In this document: positions 15,843 through 24,125 of the stretch, one piece after another
How positions within the stretch are numbered: position 1 is the first letter of the stretch
Layout: every line of letters starts with the position of its first letter
Assembly: GCA_040382055.1 (NCBI GenBank)
Contig: JBEIGE010000016.1
Location: 7,981-71,980, forward strand
Length of the DNA: 64,000 nucleotides
Source: JBEIGE01 sp040382055
GTDB lineage: Bacteria; Pseudomonadota; Gammaproteobacteria; Burkholderiales; Burkholderiaceae_C
Direction of reading: 5' to 3'
Position numbers and translations under genes: made by a program
Notes under the pieces: model-generated
The model's database searches: none
What the model was told of the DNA's origin: nothing
What the model saw: only the letters and a program-made list of their open reading frames with translations

Positions 15843-17009
15843 GTGAAATCCAAACCAGTGAAAATGCCCGTGTCTTCAAAATCAAAAAAAACAGCTGTCA
15901 AGGTCAAAATCACCGCTAAGACTGTAGCCAAACCGGATGCCAAGGCCAAAAGCATGGCCAAGCCCGTTGCGGTCAAATCAGGAGCCAAGTCAACGGCCAA
16001 GCCGCTGTCTAAAGCCCGGCCCAAGGTGGCTGCCAAGCCTGTAGTCAAGCCCAAAGTCGTGGTCAAAACCAAGGCGGCAACCAAGGTCCAGACCAAAGCT
16101 GCAGTTCAATCTGTAGCCAAAGCTAAGCCTGCCAATCCCAAGTCTTACTCGCCTGTTACGCCCGCCGCAAAGCGCAACAAGTTGCCTTTAAAACCAAAAC
16201 CAGCTGTCAAAGCTCAACCGACCGTTAAGGTCTCAGCTAAGAAAACTATCCCAAACTCCAACTCCGCGGTTCTTGCACCCGTCAAAACTGCAAAGTCTGC
16301 CAAGTCAGCACCTGCTTCAATACCTGCACCGCCTGCGGCCTCGAAGGCCCCCGCCAAATCAGCGGTTGCTGTTGCCCTCGTGCCCGCGCAAAGCGTTCTG
16401 CCGACGCCGCTGCGGTCCGGACGGCCATCGTCCCGCCTCGCCCAGCTCACCGTACCTTCGATGGCGCAATCGGTCGCGTCAACCGCGGCCAAAGCCAGTT
16501 ATTCTCAAATCCAGACAACTCCCATGATGGTTCCCCCGACTCCTGTTGCGTTCAAAAAAGATCCCAAACTTGCCAACAACTGGAAAACCAAGGCGGCCGA
16601 TCAACTCACCGATGCTGAGTTGCAAGCCATGCCAGAAGAAGAGTACATGAATGAGAAGCAGTTGGCAGCATTTCGCAGCAAGCTGATTCAATTGAAAGCG
16701 GATATTCTGAGCAACGCTGGTGAAACGACCGAGCATTTGCGCGAAGACACTTCGGTAGTACCTGATCCTGCAGACCGCGCCACGATTGAAGAAGAACACG
16801 CCTTGGAGCTGCGCACCCGTGACCGCGAGCGCAAGTTGCTCAAGAAGATCGAGCAATCCATAGACCGCATTGATGCGGGTGACTATGGCTATTGCGACGA
16901 AACGGGCGAAGCCATTGGCGTTGGTCGACTGTTGGCACGCCCTACAGCCACCCTGTCCCTCGAGGCCCAGCAGCGACGCGAGCTCAAACAAAAAATGTTC
17001 GGGGACTAG
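15843..17009 (+). CDS. dksA: DksA/TraR-family RNA polymerase-binding protein with Lys/Ala/Pro-rich N-terminal extension
   Basis: 388 residues, much longer than E. coli DksA (151). Residues ~1-190 are made of K, A, P, V and S in histone H1-like repeats (AKPVVKPK, KAKSMAKPV). The DksA core is at ~255-388: YMNEKQLAAFRSKLI, the coiled-coil tip with DPADRATIEEEH that carries the catalytic Asp-x-x-Asp/Ala region, and YGYCDETGEAIGVGRLLARPTATLS. Only one of the four zinc-finger cysteines remains (in YGYC). The GTG start follows a strong GAGGAGG. The protein should modulate RNA polymerase with ppGpp; the basic tail suggests additional nucleic-acid contact. Confidence 0.88.
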   Translation: MKSKPVKMPVSSKSKKTAVKVKITAKTVAKPDAKAKSMAKPVAVKSGAKSTAKPLSKARPKVAAKPVVKPKVVVKTKAATKVQTKAAVQSVAKAKPANPKSYSPVTPAAKRNKLPLKPKPAVKAQPTVKVSAKKTIPNSNSAVLAPVKTAKSAKSAPASIPAPPAASKAPAKSAVAVALVPAQSVLPTPLRSGRPSSRLAQLTVPSMAQSVASTAAKASYSQIQTTPMMVPPTPVAFKKDPKLANNWKTKAADQLTDAELQAMPEEEYMNEKQLAAFRSKLIQLKADILSNAGETTEHLREDTSVVPDPADRATIEEEHALELRTRDRERKLLKKIEQSIDRIDAGDYGYCDETGEAIGVGRLLARPTATLSLEAQQRRELKQKMFGD

Positions 17010-17034
17010 CACACTCCCTCCCCACCCTGTGTTC

Positions 17035-18591
17035 ATGGCTAAGGAAGCTTCGCAATCGCAGCAGGGTGGCTTGAGCAGGCAAGCCCTCAAGGAAGTCATT
17101 GAACGCAGGCGACAAAACGACCTTGTCCGCAAGCAGGAGTTCGATCAGTTACGCAAGATCCGCCGGTGCGAGATTCCCGCAAATACCAATCCTGTAATTC
17201 GTCTGCCTTTGGGCCAGAGCAGGTCGTCTGCCAACCCTGACGAACGCGTTGAAACCCTCAAAAAGATTGACGAGATTGAGGCCCAGATGTCTCGGCAATG
17301 GTGGAAGGATAAGCATTCCGGCATGCCGACGTCTATGCATTCCAGCGCTGAATTGCCCGACTCTTCAGACACCTCAGACTCGTTTTCACCCACGGTGATG
17401 GGGTATTGCGACAGTGAGCTTTCGTTTCAGGACATGCCAGGACTGTTCGAGAAGCACTCAAACCAGGAGGAAGGAAAACCACCTCTGATGCTGACCGAAT
17501 CGAGCCCCAGGGTTGCTGATCCAGACCTGGAAGAGGCGGCGATTCGTTTTGCCAATGGGGATGATGCTGGTGCTGAGGCCAGCTTGCTCACAGCTCTGCA
17601 ATCGCACATCTCAAGTCCTGGACGGGTGGCCGTATGGGTACACGCGCTGTTCGATTTATACCGTCTCACTGGCCAGAATGAACGCTTTCAGAGTGCAGCT
17701 ATCGATTGTGCTTACCGCTTCGGCTTTGAGGCACCCACCTGGTTTTCAACACCGGAATCACTGGGTCTAAAGGCGCTGGTTCCGGTAGCCATGACGGGTC
17801 AGGATGATCTGCCCAGATGGGTTTGCCCTGCCAGCCTGACGCCCGATGCGATAACCCAATTGTCTGGCTTTCTTGCGAGTGCCTTGCCACCTACTGTTCT
17901 GGATTGGCGCGCAATCAGCAGTTTCGAAACGACTTCCATTCGCCAATTAAGCAACTTGTTTGAACACTGGTGTGATACGCCTGTGAAACTGCACTTTCTT
18001 GGGCATGAAGTTCTGGTCAAGGCCCTCAAGTCATTGACGCCTTGGGCTGATAAATCCGTCAGCCCTCAGAATTGGGATTTGCGGATGGCCGCCTTGCGTG
18101 TCATGGGCCTGCGCGATGAGTTTGAATTGGTTGCGCTGGACTTCTGCGTGACCTATGAGGTTCAGCCACCGGTCTGGAAAGCTGCTCTGTGCACCTGCGG
18201 ACTGAACTTTGTCAGATCACAGCATGCCTTTTGCGCTGCACCTTTGGTGCCGACTGATGAGGCTCAATCCAACGCTACTGGCGTGTTTTCTGAGGTCTCA
18301 TCCGGGGCTGGAGAGGCCTTGGTTGAGCTCGCCGGCGAGGTGGTGGGCGACGCAGCAGACATACTGGTCCGGCTTCAAGCTGCTCGAGAGGGTTCAAGCC
18401 ATTTGTTGATTTCATGCGCCCGCCTGATCCGCGTGGACTTTTCTGCCGCAGGTAGCCTCTTGAACTGGGTTGCTGCGCAGCAAGGCAGCGGTTGCACAGT
18501 GCAATTCATCGATGTCAGCCGGATCGTTTCAGCATTTTTCGATGTCATTGGTATCTCGGAGCACGCGCGGGTGATCGTCCGCAGCAATTGA
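17035..18591 (+). CDS. STAS-domain protein of unknown function
   Basis: 518 residues from the ATG at 17035 (MAKEASQSQQGG); the frame is open further upstream but there it overlaps dksA. The N-terminal ~60 residues are basic and helical (LSRQALKEVIERRRQNDLVRKQEFDQLRKI), followed by an acidic linker, a helical tetratricopeptide-like stretch (~160-230), and two STAS-like modules: ~262-330 (VCPASLTPDAITQLSGFL...LDWRAISSFETTSIRQLSNLF) and ~430-518 (LVRLQAAREGSSHLLISCARLIRVDFSAAGSLLNWV). STAS domains bind nucleotides or partner kinases, as in anti-sigma antagonists. The conserved-looking place between dksA and hslV hints at a stress role; this is inference. Confidence 0.72.
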   Translation: MAKEASQSQQGGLSRQALKEVIERRRQNDLVRKQEFDQLRKIRRCEIPANTNPVIRLPLGQSRSSANPDERVETLKKIDEIEAQMSRQWWKDKHSGMPTSMHSSAELPDSSDTSDSFSPTVMGYCDSELSFQDMPGLFEKHSNQEEGKPPLMLTESSPRVADPDLEEAAIRFANGDDAGAEASLLTALQSHISSPGRVAVWVHALFDLYRLTGQNERFQSAAIDCAYRFGFEAPTWFSTPESLGLKALVPVAMTGQDDLPRWVCPASLTPDAITQLSGFLASALPPTVLDWRAISSFETTSIRQLSNLFEHWCDTPVKLHFLGHEVLVKALKSLTPWADKSVSPQNWDLRMAALRVMGLRDEFELVALDFCVTYEVQPPVWKAALCTCGLNFVRSQHAFCAAPLVPTDEAQSNATGVFSEVSSGAGEALVELAGEVVGDAADILVRLQAAREGSSHLLISCARLIRVDFSAAGSLLNWVAAQQGSGCTVQFIDVSRIVSAFFDVIGISEHARVIVRSN

Positions 18592-18600
18592 TTGGAAATT

Positions 18601-19146
18601 ATGGAACCCTTTCACGGAACGACCATTTTGAGCGTACGTCGCCAAACTTCTCAGGGCGTGCAAGTGGCTATCGGTGGAGATGGCCAAGTGACCCTTGGCA
18701 ATATTGTCATCAAAGGCACGGCACGCAAGGTGCGCAAGCTGTTTCATGGCAAGGTGCTGGCGGGCTTTGCCGGAGCTACTGCCGATGCCTTTACCTTGTT
18801 TGAGCGCTTTGAGGCCAAGCTGGAGAAGCACCAAGGGCATTTGCAGCGCGCAGCGATTGAGCTGACCAAGGACTGGCGCACAGACCGGGTGCTGCGCCGT
18901 CTCGAAGCCATGCTGGCGGTGGCGGATCGTGAATGCTCGCTCATCATTACCGGCAACGGAGATGTGCTGGAGCCCGAGCACGGCGTCGTCGCAATTGGTT
19001 CCGGTGGGGCATACGCCCAAGCCGCTGCGCTGGCGTTGCTCAAGCACTCTGAACTTTCGGCACGCGATGTCGTCAAGCAGTCGCTTGAAATTGCCGGCGA
19101 ACTGTGCATCTATACCAACATGAGCCATACGCTGGAGGAATTGTGA
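18601..19146 (+). CDS. hslV: ATP-dependent protease proteolytic subunit HslV
   Basis: 181 residues from the ATG at 18601 (a TTG three codons upstream is less likely). MEPFHGTTILSVRR contains the propeptide and the catalytic N-terminal Thr of the mature subunit (T7). The rest follows the 20S-like beta fold (VAIGGDGQVTLGN, GFAGATADAFTLFERFE, AIGSGGAYAQAAALAL). It forms two stacked hexamers capped by HslU. It overlaps the GTG of hslU by 4 bases. It follows the STAS gene after 9 bases. Confidence 0.97.
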   Translation: MEPFHGTTILSVRRQTSQGVQVAIGGDGQVTLGNIVIKGTARKVRKLFHGKVLAGFAGATADAFTLFERFEAKLEKHQGHLQRAAIELTKDWRTDRVLRRLEAMLAVADRECSLIITGNGDVLEPEHGVVAIGSGGAYAQAAALALLKHSELSARDVVKQSLEIAGELCIYTNMSHTLEEL

Positions 19147-20462
19147 CCCCGCAGGAAATCGTCGTCGAGCTCGACCGGCATATCGTCGGGCAATCCCTGG
19201 CCAAACGTGCGGTGGCGATTGCCTTACGTAACCGCTGGCGGCGTCAGCAGGTAGAGGGGAGCTTGCGTGCTGAGATCACCCCGAAAAATATTTTGATGAT
19301 TGGCCCTACCGGTGTGGGCAAGACCGAGATCGCCCGCCGTCTGGCTCGCCTGGCCGATGCGCCCTTCATCAAGGTGGAGGCCACCAAGTTCACCGAGGTC
19401 GGCTACGTGGGCAAGGACGTGGATTCGATCATCCGCGATCTGGCCGATGTTGCAGTCAAACAGGCCCGTGAAGCTGCCATGACCCAGGTGCGACACCGTG
19501 CCCAGGATGCAGCAGAAGATCGGGTGCTGGACATTTTGATACCCATGCCCCGAAACGATTTTGCAGACGATGAGCAAGGGACGGAGAGTGCTGCGCGACA
19601 GACTTTCCGCAAGAAACTGCGACAAGGGCAGCTGGATGACCGCGAGATTGAAATAGACCTGGAACAAGCCCGTCCCCAACTTGAAATCATGGGCCCCGCC
19701 GGTATGGAGGAAATGACCGAGCAGCTGCGCGGCATGTTTGGCCAAATAGGGCAAACCAAGCGTAAAACCCGCAAGCTCAAAATTGCCGAAGCTCTCAAGC
19801 TGCTGGTTGATGAGGAGGCGGCCAAACTTCTCAATGAAGATGACATCAGGACCCAGGCCCTGCATTTGGTCGAACAAAACGGTATTGTGTTCATTGACGA
19901 GATCGACAAGGTCACCTCGCGCTCGGAAGGCAACGGTGCCGAGGTGTCCCGTCAAGGCGTCCAGCGGGACCTGTTGCCGCTGGTGGAAGGCACATCGGTT
20001 TCAACCAAGTACGGTGTGGTCAAGACCGACCATATTTTGTTTATTGCCTCCGGTGCTTTTCATTTGAGCAAACCCAGTGACCTGATTCCCGAGTTGCAAG
20101 GCCGTTTCCCGATCCGGGTTGAGCTGCAGCCCCTTTCGGTACAGGACTTTGAGTCAATTCTCACCTCAACACATGCCTCCCTGGTCAAGCAGTATCAGGC
20201 CCTGCTGGCCACCGAATCGGTCACACTGGAGTTCTTGAGTGAGGGCATTACCCGGCTGGCGGCCATAGCATTCGAGGTCAATGAACGCACAGAGAATATC
20301 GGTGCACGACGTCTCGCGACGGTGATGGAGCGCCTGCTCGACGTGGTCAGCTTTGATGCGGAAAAGCTGCAGGGCCAGACCGTCGTGATCGATGCTGCTT
20401 ATGTCGATAATCGGCTTTCAGATCTCAGCCGTGACGAAGACTTGAGCCGATACATTTTGTAG
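19143..20462 (+). CDS. hslU: ATP-dependent protease ATPase subunit HslU
   Basis: 439 residues from the GTG at 19143 (V/M-TPQEIVVELDRHIVGQ), which overlaps the hslV stop; an in-frame upstream ATG lies inside hslV. Clp/AAA+ ATPase: Walker A GPTGVGKTEIARRLA, the conserved pore loop GYVGKDVDSIIRDL, the family-specific I domain (~105-245), Walker B GIVFIDEIDK, and sensor 2 in ERTENIGARRLATVMER. It unfolds substrates for HslV. Both genes are usually heat-shock induced; no sigma-32 promoter was identified. Confidence 0.97.
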   Translation: MTPQEIVVELDRHIVGQSLAKRAVAIALRNRWRRQQVEGSLRAEITPKNILMIGPTGVGKTEIARRLARLADAPFIKVEATKFTEVGYVGKDVDSIIRDLADVAVKQAREAAMTQVRHRAQDAAEDRVLDILIPMPRNDFADDEQGTESAARQTFRKKLRQGQLDDREIEIDLEQARPQLEIMGPAGMEEMTEQLRGMFGQIGQTKRKTRKLKIAEALKLLVDEEAAKLLNEDDIRTQALHLVEQNGIVFIDEIDKVTSRSEGNGAEVSRQGVQRDLLPLVEGTSVSTKYGVVKTDHILFIASGAFHLSKPSDLIPELQGRFPIRVELQPLSVQDFESILTSTHASLVKQYQALLATESVTLEFLSEGITRLAAIAFEVNERTENIGARRLATVMERLLDVVSFDAEKLQGQTVVIDAAYVDNRLSDLSRDEDLSRYIL

Positions 20463-20698
20463 TCCTCCTTCATGCGTTACCTTCATAGTACGCGCTAAGT
20501 GCTGGATTTAGAAGGATTTTCAGCCTTAATTTGGTTTCGAATTCGCTCCTAAGTCATTGATTTCATTGGAAATTTTCTAAGCAAGACCCTTGCAATCCCC
20601 TTATTTGCTGGTACAGTGCAAAAAAGTGCAATTAAGTGGTAAAAAATGCCGCTGCGCTTCTGTGCTGGGTTTTATTTCTTCAACAGGGGTTTGCTGTC
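20463..20698 (+). promoter_or_regulatory. dcw-cluster promoter region with phased MraZ-type boxes
   Basis: 236 bases between hslU and mraZ, AT-rich. Three AGTG(C/G) units recur at exactly 10-base intervals: 20615-20619, 20625-20629 and 20635-20639, each flanked by A runs. MraZ proteins are known to bind several short direct repeats with 10-bp phasing upstream of their own gene, so these are good candidate autoregulatory sites. A possible sigma-70 promoter, TTGCAA (20590-20595) and TACAGT (20612-20617) with 16 bases between, overlaps the first box, which would fit repression. Confidence 0.6.
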
Positions 20699-21127
20699 GT
20701 GTTTCAAGGGGCTTCGTCACTCAATCTGGATGCAAAAGGGCGGCTGTCTGTGCCGACCCGTCACCGCGACCTGTTGATGGCCACGGCACAAGGCCAACTG
20801 ACGATGACGCGTCATCCGCACGGTTGTCTGATGTTCTTCCCGCGTCCCGAGTGGGAGAAGTTTCGTGATCGCATTGCAGCCCTGCCAATGGCGGCGCAGT
20901 GGTGGAAGCGGATTTTTCTGGGCAATGCCATGGATGTCGAGATGGATGGCACTGGCCGTGTCCTGGTGTCGCCTGAATTGCGCGCGGCAGCCGGCATCAG
21001 CCGTGACACCATACTGCTGGGCATGGGCAACCACTTCGAGTTGTGGGACAAAGCCACTTACGAAGCCCAGGAAGCTCGCGCCATGCAGGGGGATATGCCC
21101 GATATCTTCAAGGATTTTTCCTTCTGA
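20699..21127 (+). CDS. mraZ: Transcriptional regulator MraZ
   Basis: 142 residues from the GTG at 20699 (FQGASSLNLDAKGRLSVPTRHRD), the normal MraZ beginning; an upstream in-frame start at 20636 would add 21 hydrophobic residues with no family counterpart. Two tandem SpoVT/AbrB-like modules are visible (first DAKGRLSVP, second MDGTGRVLVSPELRAAAG). MraZ forms a ring that binds phased repeats and represses the division/cell wall cluster. It is the first gene of the cluster and is followed by rsmH after 9 bases. Confidence 0.95.
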   Translation: MFQGASSLNLDAKGRLSVPTRHRDLLMATAQGQLTMTRHPHGCLMFFPRPEWEKFRDRIAALPMAAQWWKRIFLGNAMDVEMDGTGRVLVSPELRAAAGISRDTILLGMGNHFELWDKATYEAQEARAMQGDMPDIFKDFSF

Positions 21128-21136
21128 AGGTAACTG

Positions 21137-22048
21137 GTGGAAACAATATGGACACACACCACCGTTTTGTTGGACGAAGCAGTGGAGGCGTTGCTCAACA
21201 AGCCCGGTGGCACCTATGTGGATGCCACCTTCGGGCGGGGCGGACATACCCGGTTGATTCTCTCCAGGCTGTCGCCTGCAGGGCGGCTGATTGCTTTCGA
21301 CAAAGACCCCGAAGCCATAGCCCACGCGGCGCAGATCGACGACGCACGTTTTTCGATCCGGCATCAGGGTTTCAGGTCTCTGTTCGAACTGCCTGCGGGC
21401 AGTGTCAGTGGGGTGCTGCTGGATCTGGGCATCAGTTCGCCCCAGATCGACACCCCCGAGCGGGGCTTCAGCTTTCGCTTCGAGGCTCCGCTGGACATGC
21501 GCATGGATCCCACGCGCGGTCAAAGCGTGGCGCAGTGGCTCGAGACCGCAGAGGTCAACCAAATTGCAGAGGTGATACGTGATTATGGTGAAGAACGGTT
21601 TGCTGGCGCCATTGCAAAGGCGATTGTTGCTCGCCGACAGGAAGGGCGTTCGATTTCAAGCACCACCGAGCTGGCCCAGCTCGTGGCTGACACGGTCAAA
21701 ACCCGCGAGCCGGGCCAGAACCCTGCAACGCGCACATTTCAGGCTTTTCGGATTTTCATCAATGCCGAGCTTGAAGAGCTGCAACAGGCGTTAGAGGCCA
21801 GTCTCGATGTACTTGAACCTGGAGGTCGTTTGGTGGTGATCAGCTTTCATTCGCTGGAAGACCGTATCGTCAAGCAATTCATTGCCAGGCATTCGCGCGA
21901 CCCGTACGATCGCCGTGCACCGTTCGCGGCGCCCCGCGTCATGAAACTTGAAGCGCTGGATCGTGTAAAGCCGGGTGAGGCTGAAGTGCGAGTTAATCCG
22001 CGTGCCCGCAGTGCCATTATGCGGATTGCTCAGAGGGCGATGACATGA
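21137..22048 (+). CDS. rsmH: 16S rRNA (cytosine1402-N4)-methyltransferase RsmH
   Basis: 303 residues with GTG start at 21137 preceded by GAAGG. SAM-binding DATFGRGGHTRLIL, GVLLDLGISSPQID, the family block RGFSFRFEAPLDMRMD and the C-terminal VISFHSLEDRIVKQF are all present. It methylates C1402 in the ribosomal P site with RsmI. It overlaps ftsL by 4 bases. Confidence 0.97.
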   Translation: METIWTHTTVLLDEAVEALLNKPGGTYVDATFGRGGHTRLILSRLSPAGRLIAFDKDPEAIAHAAQIDDARFSIRHQGFRSLFELPAGSVSGVLLDLGISSPQIDTPERGFSFRFEAPLDMRMDPTRGQSVAQWLETAEVNQIAEVIRDYGEERFAGAIAKAIVARRQEGRSISSTTELAQLVADTVKTREPGQNPATRTFQAFRIFINAELEELQQALEASLDVLEPGGRLVVISFHSLEDRIVKQFIARHSRDPYDRRAPFAAPRVMKLEALDRVKPGEAEVRVNPRARSAIMRIAQRAMT

Positions 22049-22395
22049 CGCGGATGAATCTAATGTTGTTGCTGGCCGTCATGGCCAGTGCGATCTATTT
22101 GGTCAACGTGCAGTACGAGTCGCGCCGTTTGTTTGCAGAGCTTAACCGTGTCGATCAGGAAGCCCGCAAGCTTGAGGCCGAGTATGAGCGTTTGCAGGTT
22201 GAAAAACGAGCTCAAGCCACACCCGCACGGGTGGAGAAGATCGCTAGGGAAAAGCTTCAGATGCGAGGCGCTACGCCGGCCATCACCCACTACGTAAGCG
22301 ACCCTGGTCGGCAGATTGAGAACACGGCCACCTCACTTTTCCGGCGACCTGACGGCCAGCGCGAACAGGCCCGGGAGCAGGGGCGGGGACCATGA
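22045..22395 (+). CDS. ftsL: Cell division protein FtsL
   Basis: 116 residues. A very short cytoplasmic start, a membrane segment (~4-21, NLMLLLAVMASAIYLVN), then a periplasmic leucine-zipper-like coiled coil (RLFAELNRVDQEARKLEAEYERLQVEKRAQ) with the family end RVEKIAREKLQMR. It forms the FtsQLB complex. A hydrophilic, Arg/Gln-rich tail of ~35 residues follows. It overlaps both neighbours by 4 bases (ATGA). Confidence 0.93.
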   Translation: MTRMNLMLLLAVMASAIYLVNVQYESRRLFAELNRVDQEARKLEAEYERLQVEKRAQATPARVEKIAREKLQMRGATPAITHYVSDPGRQIENTATSLFRRPDGQREQAREQGRGP

Positions 22396-24125
22396 GTCGC
22401 AGCATTCTCTACACATCCAGTCCGCTGCTGGCCAGCCGCACGCCGGTATGGCGCAGTAAATTTGTTGTGGCCGCCATTGCCATCAGCTTCTTTGGCCTGG
22501 CCTCGCGCGCAGCCTACATTCAGGTGGTTTCGAATGACTTTTTCCAGCGGCAAGGCGAGGTGCGCTTTGCACGTACGCTGGAGCTGCCAGCCAACCGGGG
22601 CCGCATTCTTGACAGAAATGGGCTGATTCTGGCCTCCAGCGTGCTGGCTCCCAGTATTTGGGCTATTCCCGACAGTGTGGATGCGGACAAAGCGCAACTG
22701 CAGCAATTAGCCAAGTTGCTTGAGATGCCAGTGGCTGACTTGAATAAAAAACTCGATGACGAAGACAAAACTTTTGTCTGGATCAAGCGCCAGGTTGATG
22801 AGCCGATTGCCAAGCAGATTGCAGCGCTCAATATCAAGGGCATTTACCAAAGCAAGGAATACAAGCGTCAGTACCCCGAGGGCGAGGCGGCGGCCCATGT
22901 GGTCGGATTCACCAATGTAGAAGACAACGGACAGGAAGGCGTGGAGCTGGCTTTCAACAAGACCTTGGGCGGCAAGGCCGGTTCGCGCCGTGTCATCAAA
23001 GACCGCTTAGGCAACGCAGTGGAGTCAGTCGGTGAAACCTTGCCACCGGTTGATGGACGCGATCTGCAGCTCAGCATCGACAGCAAGGTGCAGTTTTTTG
23101 CCTATCAAAAATTGCGCGAAGCGGTGCTTGAGAACAAGGCCAAGGCTGGCAGTGTGGTGGTGCTTGACGCGCTTACCGGCGAAGTGCTGGCGATGGTCAA
23201 CTACCCCAGCTACTCGCCTTCCAAGCGTCAGGGTCTGAGCGGGGGACAATTGCGTAACCGCGCCCTGACTGACACCTTTGAGCCCGGCTCTACCATGAAG
23301 CCCTTTGTTGCTGCATTGGCGCTGGAGAAAGGCCTGGTTAACCCCTCTAGCCAGATTCAGACTGCTCCAGGCAAGCTCACCATCGGTGGCTCAACAATCT
23401 CGGATTCCCACCCGCACGGCATGCTTACGGTCAACGAGATCATCCAGAAATCTAGCAATGTGGGTACTGTCAAGATGGCCATGCAGATGCAGCCGCGCGA
23501 GATGTGGGAGATGTACAGCCAAGTGGGATTTGGGCAAAAGCCACAGATCCAGTTTGAAGGTGCGGTCAGCGGGCGCTTACGGGCTTACAAGACTTGGCGA
23601 CCGATAGAGCAGGCCACCATGAGCTATGGGTATGGCCTTTCCAGTAGTTTGTTTCAGTTGGCGCATGCCTACAGTGTTTTCGCACGTGATGGGGAGCTGG
23701 TGCCGGTGACTCTGCTCAAGGCGAATGGTGGCATCTCAGGCGTGAGGGTCATGGAGTCGCGCCATGCGGTGGCGGTGCGCAATATGCTGCATATGGCCAC
23801 CAGCGCCGGAGGTACCGCACCCAAGGCGCAAACCATGGGCTACTCGGTGGGTGGTAAGACTGGGACTGCCCATAAGCAGGAAGGTAAAGGCTACGCAGAC
23901 AAGAAATACCGGGGATTTTTCGTTGGCATTGCGCCCATTGACGAGCCGCGCATCGTGGTGGCTGTCATGATCGACGAGCCCTCGAACGGCAAGTACTACG
24001 GCGGTGATGTCGCGGCTCCGGTTTTCAGCCAGACGGTGCAACAGACCTTGCGCATTCTGGGCATTCAGCCGGACATGGCAGTCAAGCCTCAAATCGTGAC
24101 CCAGGTTGAGGTGGAGAGCTTTTGA
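22392..24125 (+). CDS. ftsI: Peptidoglycan D,D-transpeptidase FtsI (PBP3)
   Basis: 577 residues. Membrane anchor ~25-45 (VVAAIAISFFGLASRAAYIQV), pedestal domain with NRGRILDRNG, and transpeptidase domain with SxxK (catalytic S300 in EPGSTMKPF), SxN (KSSNVGTVKM) and KTG (GGKTGTAHK) motifs. It makes septal cross-links with FtsW. The order rsmH-ftsL-ftsI-murE is conserved. Confidence 0.97.
   Translation: MSRSILYTSSPLLASRTPVWRSKFVVAAIAISFFGLASRAAYIQVVSNDFFQRQGEVRFARTLELPANRGRILDRNGLILASSVLAPSIWAIPDSVDADKAQLQQLAKLLEMPVADLNKKLDDEDKTFVWIKRQVDEPIAKQIAALNIKGIYQSKEYKRQYPEGEAAAHVVGFTNVEDNGQEGVELAFNKTLGGKAGSRRVIKDRLGNAVESVGETLPPVDGRDLQLSIDSKVQFFAYQKLREAVLENKAKAGSVVVLDALTGEVLAMVNYPSYSPSKRQGLSGGQLRNRALTDTFEPGSTMKPFVAALALEKGLVNPSSQIQTAPGKLTIGGSTISDSHPHGMLTVNEIIQKSSNVGTVKMAMQMQPREMWEMYSQVGFGQKPQIQFEGAVSGRLRAYKTWRPIEQATMSYGYGLSSSLFQLAHAYSVFARDGELVPVTLLKANGGISGVRVMESRHAVAVRNMLHMATSAGGTAPKAQTMGYSVGGKTGTAHKQEGKGYADKKYRGFFVGIAPIDEPRIVVAVMIDEPSNGKYYGGDVAAPVFSQTVQQTLRILGIQPDMAVKPQIVTQVEVESF

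Noticed and set aside
19224..19955. Long antisense open frame over hslU (and similar ones over murD, mpl, dapF, accC and ftsZ)
   Set aside because: They lie exactly opposite strongly conserved genes, have unnatural composition (Cys/His/Gln/Ser-rich) and no recognisable family; they reflect codon bias of the real genes.
20636..20698. Longer MraZ start at 20636
   Set aside because: It would add 21 hydrophobic residues without counterpart in the family and overlap the third MraZ-type box; the GTG at 20699 gives the standard N-terminus.
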